DNA from: Siphonodentalium dalli
Taxonomy: Eukaryota > Mollusca > Scaphopoda > Gadilida > Siphonodentaliidae
Direction: 5' to 3'
NCBI GenBank assembly: GCA_032622095.1
Contig: CP136062.1
Span: forward strand, 199,711,887 to 199,775,886
Length of the DNA: 64,000 nucleotides
The position numbers were made by a program, and so were the translations under genes. The notes beneath the pieces are model-generated. The model was given only the letters and a program-made list of their open reading frames with translations. It was not told the origin of the DNA and ran no database searches. Shown piece after piece: positions 1 to 11,310 of this stretch (the stretch's first letter is position 1; every line of letters starts with the position of its first letter).

Positions 1-359
1 GAATACGTCCCTTGTGTACAAATTATTGCAGAATATAAACGATCTATATCAAATAATTTTAAATGCGGAGACAAATTTGTGTTATCAAGTGCAAACGGGG
101 AGAATATTACATTTTGGCTGGAAGAACGCAAAATTAGTCTTTACAACTAGATGAGTACGATCAAAATGAAAGGAACATTGAAAGACACTTGCTCTGTTCC
201 ATTCCAAAGGAATAATACTTCAGCCAGACACTGTACCTATGATAAAGTAATACTAAGCCCAGTCCATGGTAAACCGCCATGTGTGCAATAAGTTTGGATA
301 CACCATTCCGTTATTTCAAAATACCATTCCATTTCTCGTTGTCGTTTTATGACTTAAAT
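1..359. other. no gene seen
   Basis: AT-rich sequence without an open frame of note or a recognisable repeat. It leads into the retroelement tail that starts near 360. Confidence 0.5.
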
Positions 360-373
360 TACAGCTATATATA

Positions 374-508
374 GGGGCGGCAGGAAGACGGCCCATTTTG
401 GCCATGCCGCTCCTGTACAACATACCTATGTTCACTTTTGTATATTGTATTGTTACAAATATCTATATATTGTACAAATAAATACTACTACTACTACTAC
501 TACTACTG
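374..508 (+). mobile_element. 3' tail of a non-LTR retroelement or SINE, with hairpin and (CTA)n end
   Basis: A hairpin at 374-413 (outer arms GGGGCGGCA and TGCCGCTCC, inner GGCC/GGCC) is followed by an AT-rich stretch and CAAATAAATA running into (CTA)n at 484-507. A related tail with the same hairpin plan is at 34,906-35,023, there ending in an ATTCAAAC-type repeat. A hairpin followed by a short terminal microsatellite is typical of the 3' ends of LINEs and of SINEs that borrow them. The 5' part is missing or too diverged to see, so the left edge is arbitrary. Confidence 0.55.
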
Positions 509-1289
509 AAATTAGCCAAATAATAGTGTTATTGATAGTAACGCTGGGGGGGGGGGGGCACTTCGGTTGATGGCGAACTTGAGCAAATCATTGTCAATTT
601 CATTGTCACTTTGACAAGTCGTTATTTCGTGAGAATTTGGATTCAGAATCCGAATCCGATTACGGGGGCGGGGCTAATTCCCGATTCTAGGTCAGGTTTT
701 GAAATCCACGTGGTCTCCGATAATACGTTTAATGTTCTCCCAGCGTCAAACATGGCTCATATATTTGACACAAGTATCATTTGTATCTTATATTTATAAT
801 GTTCATGTTTGTTGTGAAAGTCATGTTTTTCTTCTATATGTATATACATGGCACCCAATTAGCTGCAATCCGACTTAATCGCATCCTTTTTTCAAGTTAA
901 AGTGTGTTTATTGATGAGGGCAAGAATTTCTAACAGCTCTAGATCTCCTGAATCAAATTGTTACAGGGACGTGGCGACATCTATCTAGTCTAAAAGCAAG
1001 TTCATATTTAAAATGTTTTGTTTCGTTAAATGCAGTTGTTTTGCACAATAGTCTCTGTAAAGTGCAGAAACACGGGCATTTTTTTGGCCAACGTGCTGCA
1101 CATTATTTGGAAAATAAAGTTTTGCCCATGAAGCTAATGTTGCGGTCTTGTGATCACACGTGAACTGCATCTCCCAATCGCACAAATACAAATGTAAAGC
1201 TTATTCTAGGATCTCAGGACTATAAAGTGGAACTGTCAGCCAATTTATTGATTAAGTACCCACACGTACACGTTTTAGGGACGTGGCTA
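509..1289. other. no gene seen; G13 tract
   Basis: Holds a 13-nt G run at 546-558. Short open frames here have no splice context or recognisable protein content. Confidence 0.45.
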
Positions 1290-1565
1290 GAGTTTTCCCA
1301 TGGGAGTGTGCTCCATCAGATTTCCAGCCAATTGCACCCCCCCCCCCCCTTGAATCAAACTCACAGGTTCGCAGAATTCCATTTGCACCCCCCTTGGAAA
1401 TATCCAACCTGACACACCCTAAGATTGGAAAATTACCAACTTTTACTGGTTGAAAAATCAAACAATGAGAACATTCCAACCTATATATGGTGCCAAATTA
1501 ATATCCAACTAATGTTGTGTCAGGCATGAAATTTCCAACTGCTGGAAATGTACCAAAGTTTAGTT
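1290..1565. repeat. interspersed repeat G, copy 1
   Basis: Contains a C13 run (1,337-1,349), then CAGAATTCCATTTGCACCCC-like sequence and a block ending in AATGTTGTGTCAGGCATGAA and ATTTCCAACTG. The same order of motifs recurs at 15,950-16,480, where the intervening sequence is longer. It is an old, diverged repeat without visible terminal inverted repeats or coding capacity. Confidence 0.45.
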
Positions 1566-1859
1566 TAAACATATTTATTTGTCAAATTTAGATAACACAT
1601 GATATATTACACATACATTTGTTTATACAGACAATGGGGTTGGAGGACACGTGCTGACTCACTTAAGGGTACCCCCTCTCCTATATGTTATTACACTGAA
1701 AAATATATAATTAGTAATGACAAAGCAACATGACTACCAAAACAAGTTGAACATATATACAGATCACCGGTCACCCCCTCCCCTGAGTTAGTCATAAGTT
1801 TGTATATGTGTTTGTTTAAAACCGGGTTTGTTTGTTGCGTTTGCTGGCTTGTACGTATC
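1566..1859. other. no gene seen
   Basis: Nothing recognisable. Confidence 0.4.
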
Positions 1860-2156
1860 ATTATTTTGAACTTATTTCTATATTTAGTTCAGGTTTTTTT
1901 TCAGACAAAATGGCGATACCGCGATCGACCAAAGTCAAGTTTCCTATGTGCTTTGAGAAAATTAGAGCCGTAGTTTTGTTGACAATTTTCGCACACTCCT
2001 TAGTAAAATGGCAGCAAATTAGAACTCGTTTAACTTGCCATGAATGTTGTCGTCCGAGTGCATTTTGACTTTTGTGTTGATAAAGAAACCGGAGAACTAA
2101 ATCACACCGTTTTGCAATATAATATAGTTCTTTGGTTCTAGAGGGACTTTCCTAAC
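1860..2156. repeat. interspersed repeat E, copy 1 (left part)
   Basis: Matches 14,310-14,400 (TTTCTATATTTAG, AAAATGGCGA, CGATCG, AAAGTCAA) and then 15,060-15,260 (GAGCnGTAnTTTTGTTGA, CAGCAnATTAnAACTC, GAATCACACCGTTT-like). The copy is interrupted by element C at 2,157 and resumes at 2,729 with GTCnCCGGTAGCAGCGGTCTT, also found at 15,390. It is a diverged dispersed repeat of unknown class; the short open frame inside it is shared with no protein I recognise. Confidence 0.5.
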
Positions 2157-2728
2157 TTAAGGTACGAAATTACACAAATGTTGTTCGATATTTTTGTGCT
2201 TAAAGATACGGACGGCGTTGGCGGTGGGTATGCTGTTAAAATATTCACCTCCGTAAAAAACCGCCATAAACAGAAAGAATAGTAAATATAGACAGACCTT
2301 GTTCTTATACCAATAAGAAATATGGCATAAACAGTATGTTATTGTCAATTTGTTTTTCATTTGTTATGTAAACAAAAGCATACAATAGTTACGTTTCCTG
2401 GGTTTTGTTTAGATCCGGATATGGTAAACATAAAGAGCGTTGTTTGTTACTGTTTTCCTGATACGGAAATAATAAAGAGCGTTTATATAATTTCTGTATG
2501 ATTAACCAATTGAATTGCGATGTGTTATGTAAACAGAAGCACAACTTATGTAACACGAGCAGGCTCTTGTTTACGTACACCATCGTACGTCTTGACGACA
2601 ATATACTATTTACGCGCTGATTATGTTTGGCATATGAACAAAACTATATATATTTTAATATTCCTTCTGTTGATGGCGATTTGAACAAATATGAATATTT
2701 CTGCAACGAACGCCGCCCGTGCCTTTAA
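2157..2728 (-). mobile_element. MITE family C, TTAA-flanked, copy 1
   Basis: Bounded by TTAA at both ends, with short inverted ends (AGGTACG at the left, CGTGCCT at the right). The internal sequence is shared with copies at 18,523-19,026, 23,647-24,148, 51,510-52,051 and 63,651 to the window end: GGCGGTGGGTATnCTGTnAA, AAAACCGCCAnAAACAGAAA, CATAAAGAGCGTT, TATGAACnAAACT. There is no coding capacity. TTAA target sites are typical of piggyBac-type transposases, so this is probably a non-autonomous piggyBac-like element. Confidence 0.65.
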
Positions 2729-3415
2729 TGTGGGTAAAATGTCGCCGGTAGCAGCGGTCTTATCGAATCATCAAGGCAGGTAAACCCTGCATGGAGTTTG
2801 GAACTGCTCGTACTATACTAGTTCTATGAGGACATATAACAGTATGGTAACGGGGTGAAGCTATACTCGTCCTTGACCTCAATAAATGGTATACTCGTAG
2901 GGCGCGCATCTATAATCTCAAATCGACTCCATCCCACCCGCATGTGCAATTTGACTTATATATCAAGATGTTCCACCCACTTTGGTGTTCTAGAAACCAC
3001 CCGAAAAAGACCCGTTAATTAGTTGAATATAACGTGACTGCAAATTATGAGGTGAAGGTAGAGTAGAGGTCTTGCGACATTACCCCACTACCTAACAGTA
3101 TGACCCTTAAAGATGCCCTGTCCGTTTGACCTCAAATTAGTCAAAATTTACTACATTAATTCTCAGATTACCTGGCAAAAGAAAACTGAAAAATACTTGC
3201 AATCACCAACATTCATAGACAGAGATTGCAAAAATCCACAAAGTAATTCATAAGTAACACGTCGAAAACGACCAGAGATGCTCTTTATCGAGAACGCTCT
3301 TCATTATCTACCGGTTTTGGGTGACGTAGGCATGGACGTTCTTTGTCAGAGGCGATCGTTGGAATTTTTGCTGGGCTTACAAAATTCAAAACGTGTCAAA
3401 ACCTCCTTCCAATGA
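2729..3415. other. right remnant of repeat E, then no feature
   Basis: 2,729-2,830 continues repeat E (compare 15,375-15,470). The rest shows no gene or repeat I recognise. Confidence 0.4.
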
Positions 3416-3789
3416 GTCACTAATGCTGAATAGGTCACTCTCACCGGTTTTCTGTGATAAAGTTACCCAGGTTGGAGAAGAATGTGATAAAGTTACCCAG
3501 GTTAATAATAGTTCATGTTTAGCAACAAATTATTGATTTTTGTGATCAAAATGACGAACTACAGTACTAATATGTCTTAATTTATGCTTGATAAGGGCTA
3601 TTACTTGCCAAAACTGAACAATATTTCCCTCTGTCACTTTTAAATCGAGTTGATATTATGAGATTTGCTTAACCTGGGTAACTTTATCACAATTCTCACC
3701 AACCTGGGTAACTTTATCACAAAATTAGGAACCTGGGTAATTTTATCACATAAAACCGATGAGAGTGACCTATTCAGCGTCACTAATGG
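3416..3789. mobile_element. inverted-repeat element H with internal 20-bp motif array
   Basis: Ends are inverted: left arm 3,416-3,451 (GTCACTAATGCTGAATAGG, GTCACTCTCACCGGTTTT) and right arm 3,752-3,789 (AAAACCGATGAGAGTGAC, CTATTCAGCGTCACTAATG). Just inside the left arm the motif GTGATAAAGTTACCCAGGTT occurs twice (3,454 and 3,484); inside the right arm its complement occurs three times (3,671, 3,701 and 3,731, the last with one change). No coding capacity. It is probably a foldback/MITE whose subterminal motif could bind a transposase. Confidence 0.6.
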
Positions 3790-3915
3790 GCTCGTAGCCC
3801 TTATTATTTCTGGGTATAGAACACGTACAAATGATGGTTTTATCGTGTCAAATCGGACAGCGCATCTTTAAATGTACACACTTAAACTGACCATATTACG
3901 TTGTGGGTAATGACG

Positions 3916-4090
3916 TATATATAAGAGAATGCATTGGCACAGGGCATAACTGTAACTATCACAATGTGGTAAAGGAGCCGGTTCCAATGATATCCATATT
4001 TGTATGGTTCTATTGAGACAGACTGAAGATTTTTAGGCTGTTGAAGCTTTATTTGGCCGGTTTTGGCCGTTTTGTTGGGTAAAGGGTTAA
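3916..4090 (+). mobile_element. MITE P, 5'-truncated copy
   Basis: Carries the right-hand part of element P: half a palindrome (ATATATAAGAGAATGCATTG), the unique region (GGAGCCGGTTCCAATGATAT, GACAGACTGAAGAT, TTGGCCGGTTTTGGCC) and the terminal TGTTGGGTAAAGGG followed by TTAA at 4,087. The left half and first palindrome are absent. Confidence 0.75.
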
Positions 4091-4310
4091 AATGCGGTAT
4101 ATTTAATATTATAATGACGTTTGCTACAAGATGAAAGCTATCCTATGGACACTGAATGATTTAAACTAGTTTCGACACAACGGGGCCATCTGCCGATCAC
4201 GTTAATCAGCTTACCACCATAACTAAAAGTGACCCAAGTTTGAAGTTTGTCATTTTAAAATTAAAACCTCCTTATTTTGATCACCGGAACGTGGCAAAGC
4301 AATAAATCAA

Positions 4311-4738
4311 TATGTGACCCGCCATATCAAATCCAGTCGGAAGTCGGGATTTTTTTTACCCTGTGCCAATGCATTCTCTTATATATAAGAGAATGCATCG
4401 GCCTAACAATTTTTTACAATTTTAATAATTTGTTCTTGTATTCTTTAACAATTTCACTCATACAGCGCCCCAGACAAATATGAGCAGACGACACTCTTCT
4501 ATGTGCTTCTATATATGTGTGGGGCTCCCTGCAGGGTAATGGATGTTTTTTTTATTTTATGTCCTAAAAATTGTAAGAAACATTTATTTAAAAAAACATG
4601 ATAAAAAATTGTTAGGCCAATGCATTCTCTTATATATGCGAGGCGACCTATGGTCGACTCGCATATATAAGAGAATGCATTGGCACAGGGTAAAAATAAT
4701 CCCGACTTCCGGCTGGATTTGATATGGCGGGTCACATA
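4311..4738 (+). mobile_element. MITE family Q, copy 1
   Basis: About 428 bp with inverted ends of roughly 70 bp: TATGTGACCCGCCATATCAA at the left and GATATGGCGGGTCACATA at the right. Inside is the same palindrome module as in element P: a collapsed palindrome near 4,367-4,402 lacking its centre, and an intact one at 4,617-4,684 (GCATTCTCTTATATATGCGA, centre GGCGACCTATGGTCGACTC). The middle part (GTGTGGGGCTCCCTGCAGGG) is specific to Q. The second copy is at 13,672-14,094. No coding capacity; flanking duplications are not clear. Confidence 0.75.
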
Positions 4739-6020
4739 TAGTTTTGGGCTGAAAGTTTCAGATTAGTGGTCGCCTTAAATACATTCCAGTAGTCTTGCAA
4801 ATATAACAGCAAAGATGCTTAGCTATATCCTATTCATATACTGATTTATATGTCTAGTAATTTCCTGGTCCTTGGGACCAATATAAGGATGAGGGCTAAT
4901 ATCAACATTTAAGAATCGACATATGAGTCGACATGCACCAAACTATTCATTTTTAATTTCCCCATAAAAAATGATTCAAACACTCTGGAAATAGGAAGGG
5001 CCCAACATTAATTCAAAATAATACAAGCATGATAATTTGTAACACGACCTTGACTAAACCTACACGCAAGGCTCGTTCTGATCGGTCAGTATCATGTATT
5101 CTTCTAGATAATCTGAATTGTACCACAAAAAAATGTGGTACAACCAGTGACATGATGCCAACGCCTCAAACCTTGCAGAAGTCAAACCACACGGGCATTG
5201 GTTAATGTCATTCTATAGGCTGAAGAAAGATACATAAAATGACTACCTACTGTACTATACTGAGTATTATTTAATGAGATGTTACGTGTATATATATATG
5301 TATACAATCAGCAATGCATTATTGGTACACTGTCAAGTATGATAAGAATTATTCATTATTCATTAACTACAATTTAAAATTAAACAAATGTTCTCCTTAA
5401 GTATATCTTCTTTGGAAGAACTTACCTTCCTCGCAAAAGTATCCACTAAAACTACTCCCGCTCTCTATTAAGATTCCGGGTGGCTACGAGAGTAAAAGAA
5501 CCATAACGAGAGTGTGTGATTCTGTTGTTCCGTTTCCGCGTTATGGTTATTGAGGACTATCAGTCTCAGACAGCGACGATCGACTCGGCTTTCTGCAATC
5601 AGTTCTTGATGTTTCCAATACTGATCCAGAGGGCGTCACCCCGACGCATCTCTCAATCGAACAGTGGGTAGATCAAACCGGAGTGGGCGTATCCATGGCT
5701 ATATATGGCGTATAATAGTGTTCAAACGGTGTTCTTGTTACTACCAATTACAGTAACATCGCAGTTAATTGTTCCTTAATTATATGTTCCACATGAGTAA
5801 CGTTAATGTAATGCTAAAGTGATGTGAAACACACAGGTAGGGTGATCAATTAAGAAATAGTCCACAAGAAAACCATAGTCAGAAATGGTAACGCCCTCAA
5901 GATCATATTATTGAGCACATATCAAATATATTGCAGCTTTAATCTAGTGATTGTAAGAATATGTATATAGGTAACGGCTATGTACTATGTAGTTCATTAT
6001 ATGTGATATGTTTTGCATGT
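4739..6020. other. no gene seen
   Basis: 5,810-5,850 resembles one end of repeat D and 5,865-5,925 resembles part of repeat E (CCATAGTCAGAAATGGTAAC, GCCCTCAAGATCATAT). The somewhat GC-richer 5,480-5,700 was read in all frames and gives no convincing exon. Confidence 0.45.
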
Positions 6021-6152
6021 GTGTATACTGTTCACTTGGTGAGAAAGGTTGTGAAAACATTTTAAAAATCGGGCGTGCCAAACTAAAGTTTAAGTTCAAA
6101 TATATAAACACCATGATATGTGTTCACAAAGGGCGCATACGTTCCAATTGGC
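6021..6152 (+). repeat. 130-bp dispersed duplication, copy 1
   Basis: Nearly identical to 9,353-9,498: TGTTCACTTGGTGAGAAAGG, ATCGGGCGTGCCAAACTAAA, GTTCACAAAGGGCGCATACG. The second copy has 13 extra bases (GACGTCACTTAT) in the middle. See 6,521 and 9,064 for a second, inverted pair in the same interval. Confidence 0.7.
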
Positions 6153-7561
6153 CTTACGCCTCAATAAAACTACATATGACAATAATGTTCTGTGTCTTAA
6201 GTGTGGTTCGAGATACAGCAATGAATTGTGCACGTAATTTGGACATGTAGCTCGGATGCGATTATCCAGATGCGATATAATTATTGGAACCGTATTATTG
6301 ACAAATATGGTATTCCAATGTATATGTTCCTGGATAGCATGTCGCTTCAACAATTGATGGCGATTATCCTCTGTGGCTCCTGTGTGCATATTCCATTGGA
6401 GTTGGCACCAGCATTTGACAATGTAGTCATTGAAACAGCATATTTTTTGCTATTTTCTAGCAGAATCGTGAAGACAAGCACCTGATTGACTAATATAATA
6501 TGTATATCTATTTACTAACATCAGGGGTGCTATTCACCAAGCGAGACTGTTTTATAAACCAGGTAGTTTATATGGTAGCGGCTGAACGCAAAGGTATCTT
6601 TGCTTTAGCGCAAATGACACACGCTGTCGATGGTGTGATTGATCCAATCTATCAGATTTGTCACCTGTCAATTGACGCCGTCTTACGACTAATTCACGAA
6701 CACTCACCGGCCACAATCGGCATGTATAGCGGTATAATTTTTGGGTATAATTGTGTGGAGACTCATGCTTGCGTTTATATATCTGCAGAATGAGTTTCAA
6801 TGATATTAATGAGGTTTTTTTTTAATTAGCACAGTGTGAAAATGAAGAGCCAAGAAGATAACGTCTCAGAAGAATTTTTTTTGTGTTTTGGTTCTGCAGT
6901 TTGGATATTTCCCTGCTATTTCTTTCCATGCATCATTTTTCAGGCGATGGTGAATGGTGCAGGTTTCTTTGTTCTTTAATATTTTGATTCTTCTCTCCAC
7001 AATGCCCAAAAAAAGTGTTACGCTCGTCGGCAGTGGGGGGGGGGGTCTGGTAAACAATCGCACATATAGGGCTCAAAAAGTTTTTTCCGACCCCGAGGAA
7101 CCCACCACCCCATTTGTGCAAATTTGTTCCTCCAAATGTTAGGGACCCACCCCCTTTCTCATGTTTTTATCAAAATTTCAGAGTTTTTTAGCCGTTCTTC
7201 AATAACTGTGTTAACTGCGAAAAATAAACTGTATTTCCAGGTGTTTCCTGGTGTTTCCAGTATCTAACAACAATAATAAAGCATTGTGTGGGTACACTGT
7301 ATGTCACAAATTGCCCTAGACCGCCATTATAGCCTTAATATATCGAGCGTGTTTAGTCTGACAGAGAACACTGGCCAGTGTAAATAGTAGTAAACAGGTC
7401 AGGGGTTCTACAATTAGTTGTGCATGATCAAAGAACTCTTTAGTCTTATTTACCAGGGTGGGGAATTGTGTTGGTTAGGTATACACATAGATATATGGTT
7501 ATTATACCCCCGATATTAGTCGGCGGGTATATAGTTGACGTCTCGAGCCGTCCGTGTGTCC
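6153..7561. other. no gene seen; inverted repeat partner and G11 tract
   Basis: 6,521-6,575 (GGGGTGCTATTCACC, TTTATAAACCAGGTAGTTT-like) is inverted with respect to 9,064-9,117. A G11 tract lies at 7,035-7,045. The open frames at 6,500-6,800 on both strands overlap each other and show no recognisable protein content. Confidence 0.4.
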
Positions 7562-7930
7562 GTCCGTACACACATTTTGCATCATAACTCAAGAGTCGGT
7601 TGTCATATTTTGATGCTCTATGACATGTGACGGACCAGAAATGGGGAACGAATATGCATAATATCACGGATTGTGAGTACCAATGCCTACCAGAGTTATC
7701 CATGGGCCCTGTTTATGAAATTAAATCCGTACAAAGTTTTTGCCATATAAGTTGAAGTGTCGGTTGTCGAATTTTGAAGTGGTTTGGTATGGTGATAGAC
7801 CTGAATGATACGGGAATGATGTGTGCAGATATTACTGCATATCACAGGTTTTGCCTGTCGATGCATACCAGAGCTACCAACTTGGTTCCATCCGTAAACA
7901 CATTTTGCATTATTATAACTCAACCATTTG
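7562..7930. repeat. degenerate tandem repeat, about 170-bp unit
   Basis: Two diverged units plus the start of a third. Shared landmarks are GTACACACATTTTGC / GTACAAAGTTTTTGCC / GTAAACACATTTTGC at 7,565, 7,730 and 7,893, then TCGGTTGTC followed by ATTTTGA, and TACCAGAGYTA near the end of each unit. No coding capacity. Confidence 0.5.
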
Positions 7931-9352
7931 TATGTATATTTGTGCGCTAGAGTCTGCAGTATAGTCTCAGTCAGATTTTATTCTTGATTTTAGTTTGAAC
8001 TTTGAAGACATTGAAGAATGTCATTTCTCAAAGCATCTGAATGCATCACATTATTTCAGTTCATATATTTGTAAGCGATAACAGTATACAATTAGTATTG
8101 TAGTTTAGTCTTGTTGAGCAGTATTTAAGCTTCAAGATGAAGTTCGTCAATTCAAGGAGAATAGCGTCACCTTCAGTTGGGATTGTCTGAACAATAAACA
8201 GTAACGGCCATTCATTATAACCAATTCAGTTTTATTTGGATAAGTGCTGCAAATTAACATTACTTGCAATCATTAAAAAGATGAGAAATAACCAGAAGGA
8301 ATGAAATTGATTGCATGCCAGAACAAGACAGTATTTCAGACATTAGAAATTTATGAGACACCCTTTTCAATTTCATGTTATGCAACAATCGGGTCAATGA
8401 TATCTAGTCATCATTGAGTATTCACCATGTAGTATTTGTGATACAGTTTTTTTTATTTTATTACTTTTATTCGGGTAATATATGGTATGCTTTAATGAAC
8501 TCAATCGTGAGTCAACACGCATTAGAGTTGCCAAAACATATTTACACTGGGTAATACATTAATTTTTTTTACTAAATTACGGTTTTCCACTGAGAAGTGG
8601 GACGGGATCCTGTGAAATCCAGAATGTTGCTAAATCTGAGGCTAAATAGTCACTATAGATGTCCATATAGCCATATGCCAACAAACATGATACTAGCATG
8701 CTTACAAACAACATTACATGGTCAGTACTTGTAAATTGTTTGAAAAAAAACCCATTTTGGAAAAATAATTACAAGCACGATTGTTTCGGCCTCTGGACCA
8801 CCCACCCAACCCGGCCCTATATACGGATTTTTTTTGTAGACCCCCTCATGTCGTCGGTGGTATATTTTGCCCCACGTCCTTTTCCTCGGTTGCTCATTGT
8901 TGAAATGTGTACAAACGTGTACTGCTACACGCAGCATGTTTATGTGACCGGTGGTCAATCTATGATTGACGCCAATCACCTTGATTGGATAATCCTATAT
9001 GGCGCGGCGATGTCTTCCCATCGATATGTCCACCGATAGCTTCGCATTGAGCGTCGCCTCGTAAAACTACCTGGACTATATTATAAACCCAGCCGGTGAA
9101 TAGCACCCCAGATGTCTGCCACTGTCATGAGATTGATCTATTCGTACACTAAGACCACCACACCTGTTAATCGATAACTAAATGAATATGTGCTTATCCC
9201 ACGCACAATATTTCTGCCGAATTGCCGGCACGACCATACCAATAATTGTATATGTACCTATTATATTGTATATAATTTGCACCTGTAAATATCAAACACA
9301 CTGTCATGCTCTACATGTACACTCTCTCCCACGAGGAGGCAATAAAGAATAT
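7931..9352. other. no gene seen
   Basis: Holds the inverted partner at 9,064-9,117. The overlapping open frames at 8,698-9,039 (+) and 8,722-8,979 (-) cover the same bases and neither looks like a protein I know. Confidence 0.4.
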
Positions 9353-9498
9353 ATGTATACTGTTCACTTGGTGAGAAAGGTTGTGAAAACATTTTTTAAA
9401 TCGGGCGTGCCAAACTAAAGTTTAATTTCAAATATATAAACACCAGACGTCACTTATGATATGTGTTCACAAAGGGCGCATACGTTCCAATTGGTTGA
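9353..9498 (+). repeat. 130-bp dispersed duplication, copy 2
   Basis: Second copy of 6,021-6,152 in the same orientation, about 3.3 kb away, with a 13-base insertion. Confidence 0.7.
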
Positions 9499-9711
9499 AA
9501 TGTTCATCGCCAAACATGCAACGGCCATTGCATTGATACACCGATAACCACACACCCATTGCCAAAAAAGTGACGAACGCCTTGACGATTGACACGTTAT
9601 TATGTTGACGCGTTGCCAGTTTGTGCAAATACATTAAACTTCCGGTTTCGCGGTTCTCTTATACGACATTTGAATTGTTTTCGGCTGGCTTGTATCTTTT
9701 CTTTGTTATTT

Positions 9712-10040
9712 GTTCTAATTTCTTTTAAAACATAGAGCTATGAATAGTGCACTAAACAACATGCAGAATAATAATCAGACCAAAAGCTCTTGATCTTCGG
9801 TACAGGTACAAGTACGCAAATACCAATCACATTTAGTCCATACAAGTACGCAACTACCTGTTCTAATTTCATTTGAAATAGAGGTCTGAATAGTGCATGG
9901 AATAGCATGCAGAATATTAATCAGGCCAAAATCGATATTCGTTACATGGTCGAAGTACGCAAACACCAAGTACGTTTCTAATCACATTTAGTAAATGAAT
10001 TACGCAAATACCGAGTACGTTATAATCGCATTTAGTCCAT
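9712..10040. repeat. degenerate tandem repeat, about 148-bp unit
   Basis: GTTCTAATTTC begins units at 9,712 and 9,859; each continues with TGAATAGTGCA, CATGCAGAATA, AATCAGrCCAAAA and a run of AAGTACGCAAnTACC motifs with AATCACATTTAGT. A partial third unit follows to about 10,040. Confidence 0.55.
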
Positions 10041-10149
10041 CACCTCCTACGACAAAGGTGTCAGATATACTTGCCAATATGCACCCCACGAGGGCGTAAT
10101 GATGATCTAAGAATGGCATCAGGCAATGCACTCCTGATATAAACTTTGA

Positions 10150-10757
10150 AAATATGGCCTATCAAGAGGATTAATTAAAATACTTGTATGGTTCCACGAG
10201 GGTTAATTAAAATATGGTCACATCCAGATAGGGTTAATTAAAACATGGTCCGATGAGGGTAAATTAAAATATGGCCACATGAGGGTTCATTAAATATGGT
10301 TCAATGAGGATTTTAAAAAATATGGTCCCATGATTGTCAATTAAATTGTTAATTAAAATATGGTCCCATAACTGATCAGGGTTAATTAAAATATGGTCCC
10401 ATGAGGGTTAATACAAATATGGACCCATGAGGGGGGGGGGGGTAATTGAAATATGGTCCCATGAAGGTAAATTAAAATACGGTCAATTAAAAACACGAGA
10501 GTTAATTCAAGTTAAAATATGGTCCCATTATGAGGGTTCATTAAAATTAAAATATGGTGTCATCAGTGTTGATTAAACTACTGTTCCATAGAGGGGGGTT
10601 GATTAAATTACGGTTCCATGTGGGGGGGGGGGTAAATAAATATAGTTTCATGAGGGTCAATTAAAATATAGTCCAACGATGACTAATTAAAATATGCTCC
10701 TTTCCCCCATGAAGATAAATTAAAACATCGTCCCATGAGTGGGGGGGGGGGGGGGGG
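10150..10757. repeat. AT-rich minisatellite, about 28-bp unit
   Basis: Around twenty imperfect copies of GGGTTAATTAAAATATGGTC followed by CCATGA. Three units have expanded G runs: 12 nt at 10,431, 11 nt at 10,622 and 17 nt at 10,741, replacing the GGG at the start of the unit. Unit length and sequence vary along the array. Confidence 0.85.
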
Positions 10758-11310
10758 TAATTTCTGAACATTCTTCAATTCATATAGCATTCTGGTATAT
10801 GCTCCGTACACAGAAATAAAAATGATGTGTAGAATAAGGCCACATTGTATGATAAACAACCAATGTTAAGGGTTAGTGTTGGAACTGCTCTTAATAACAT
10901 CTCTTTTCATAGCTCAGATATATTCCGCATACAAAGAAATGAAAAAGAAAAAGTTTAGAGTCCAAGACTAAAGTTCACTGAACGTCAATATTTACAAACA
11001 GCACGAAGGAGTAACGTGGCAATTGGTTAATAATTACCATCCCAATTCATTTTGAATATAACATGCCGATATTTTTCGCGTAAAACTAAATGAAAAAGTT
11101 CACTAAACGATGTTAAGTAACATGTTAAACACCGATATAAACAAACAGCACGAGGGGTTCATGTGCGAATGAAATTTCTTGTACCATCCTCAATTTCACA
11201 CGCAGTATCATATAGTAGATAGCATTCCGATTTATGTCACGTGGAAATAAATGAAAAAAATTCAATTAACAATGCAACAAGGCAGGTTAAAGAACAATAG
11301 AAACACACAA
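10758..11310. repeat. degenerate tandem repeat, about 150-bp unit
   Basis: Recurring landmarks are AAATGAAAAAG / AAATGAAAAAAAT, TTCACTRAACG, ACAAACAGCACGA and ATAGCATTCCGAT / ATAGCATTCTGGT. Three to four diverged units follow directly after the minisatellite. Confidence 0.45.

Noticed and set aside
10150-10757. CRISPR array
   Set aside because: Units of about 28 bp directly abut each other without unique spacers, vary in sequence, and the context is eukaryotic; this is a minisatellite.
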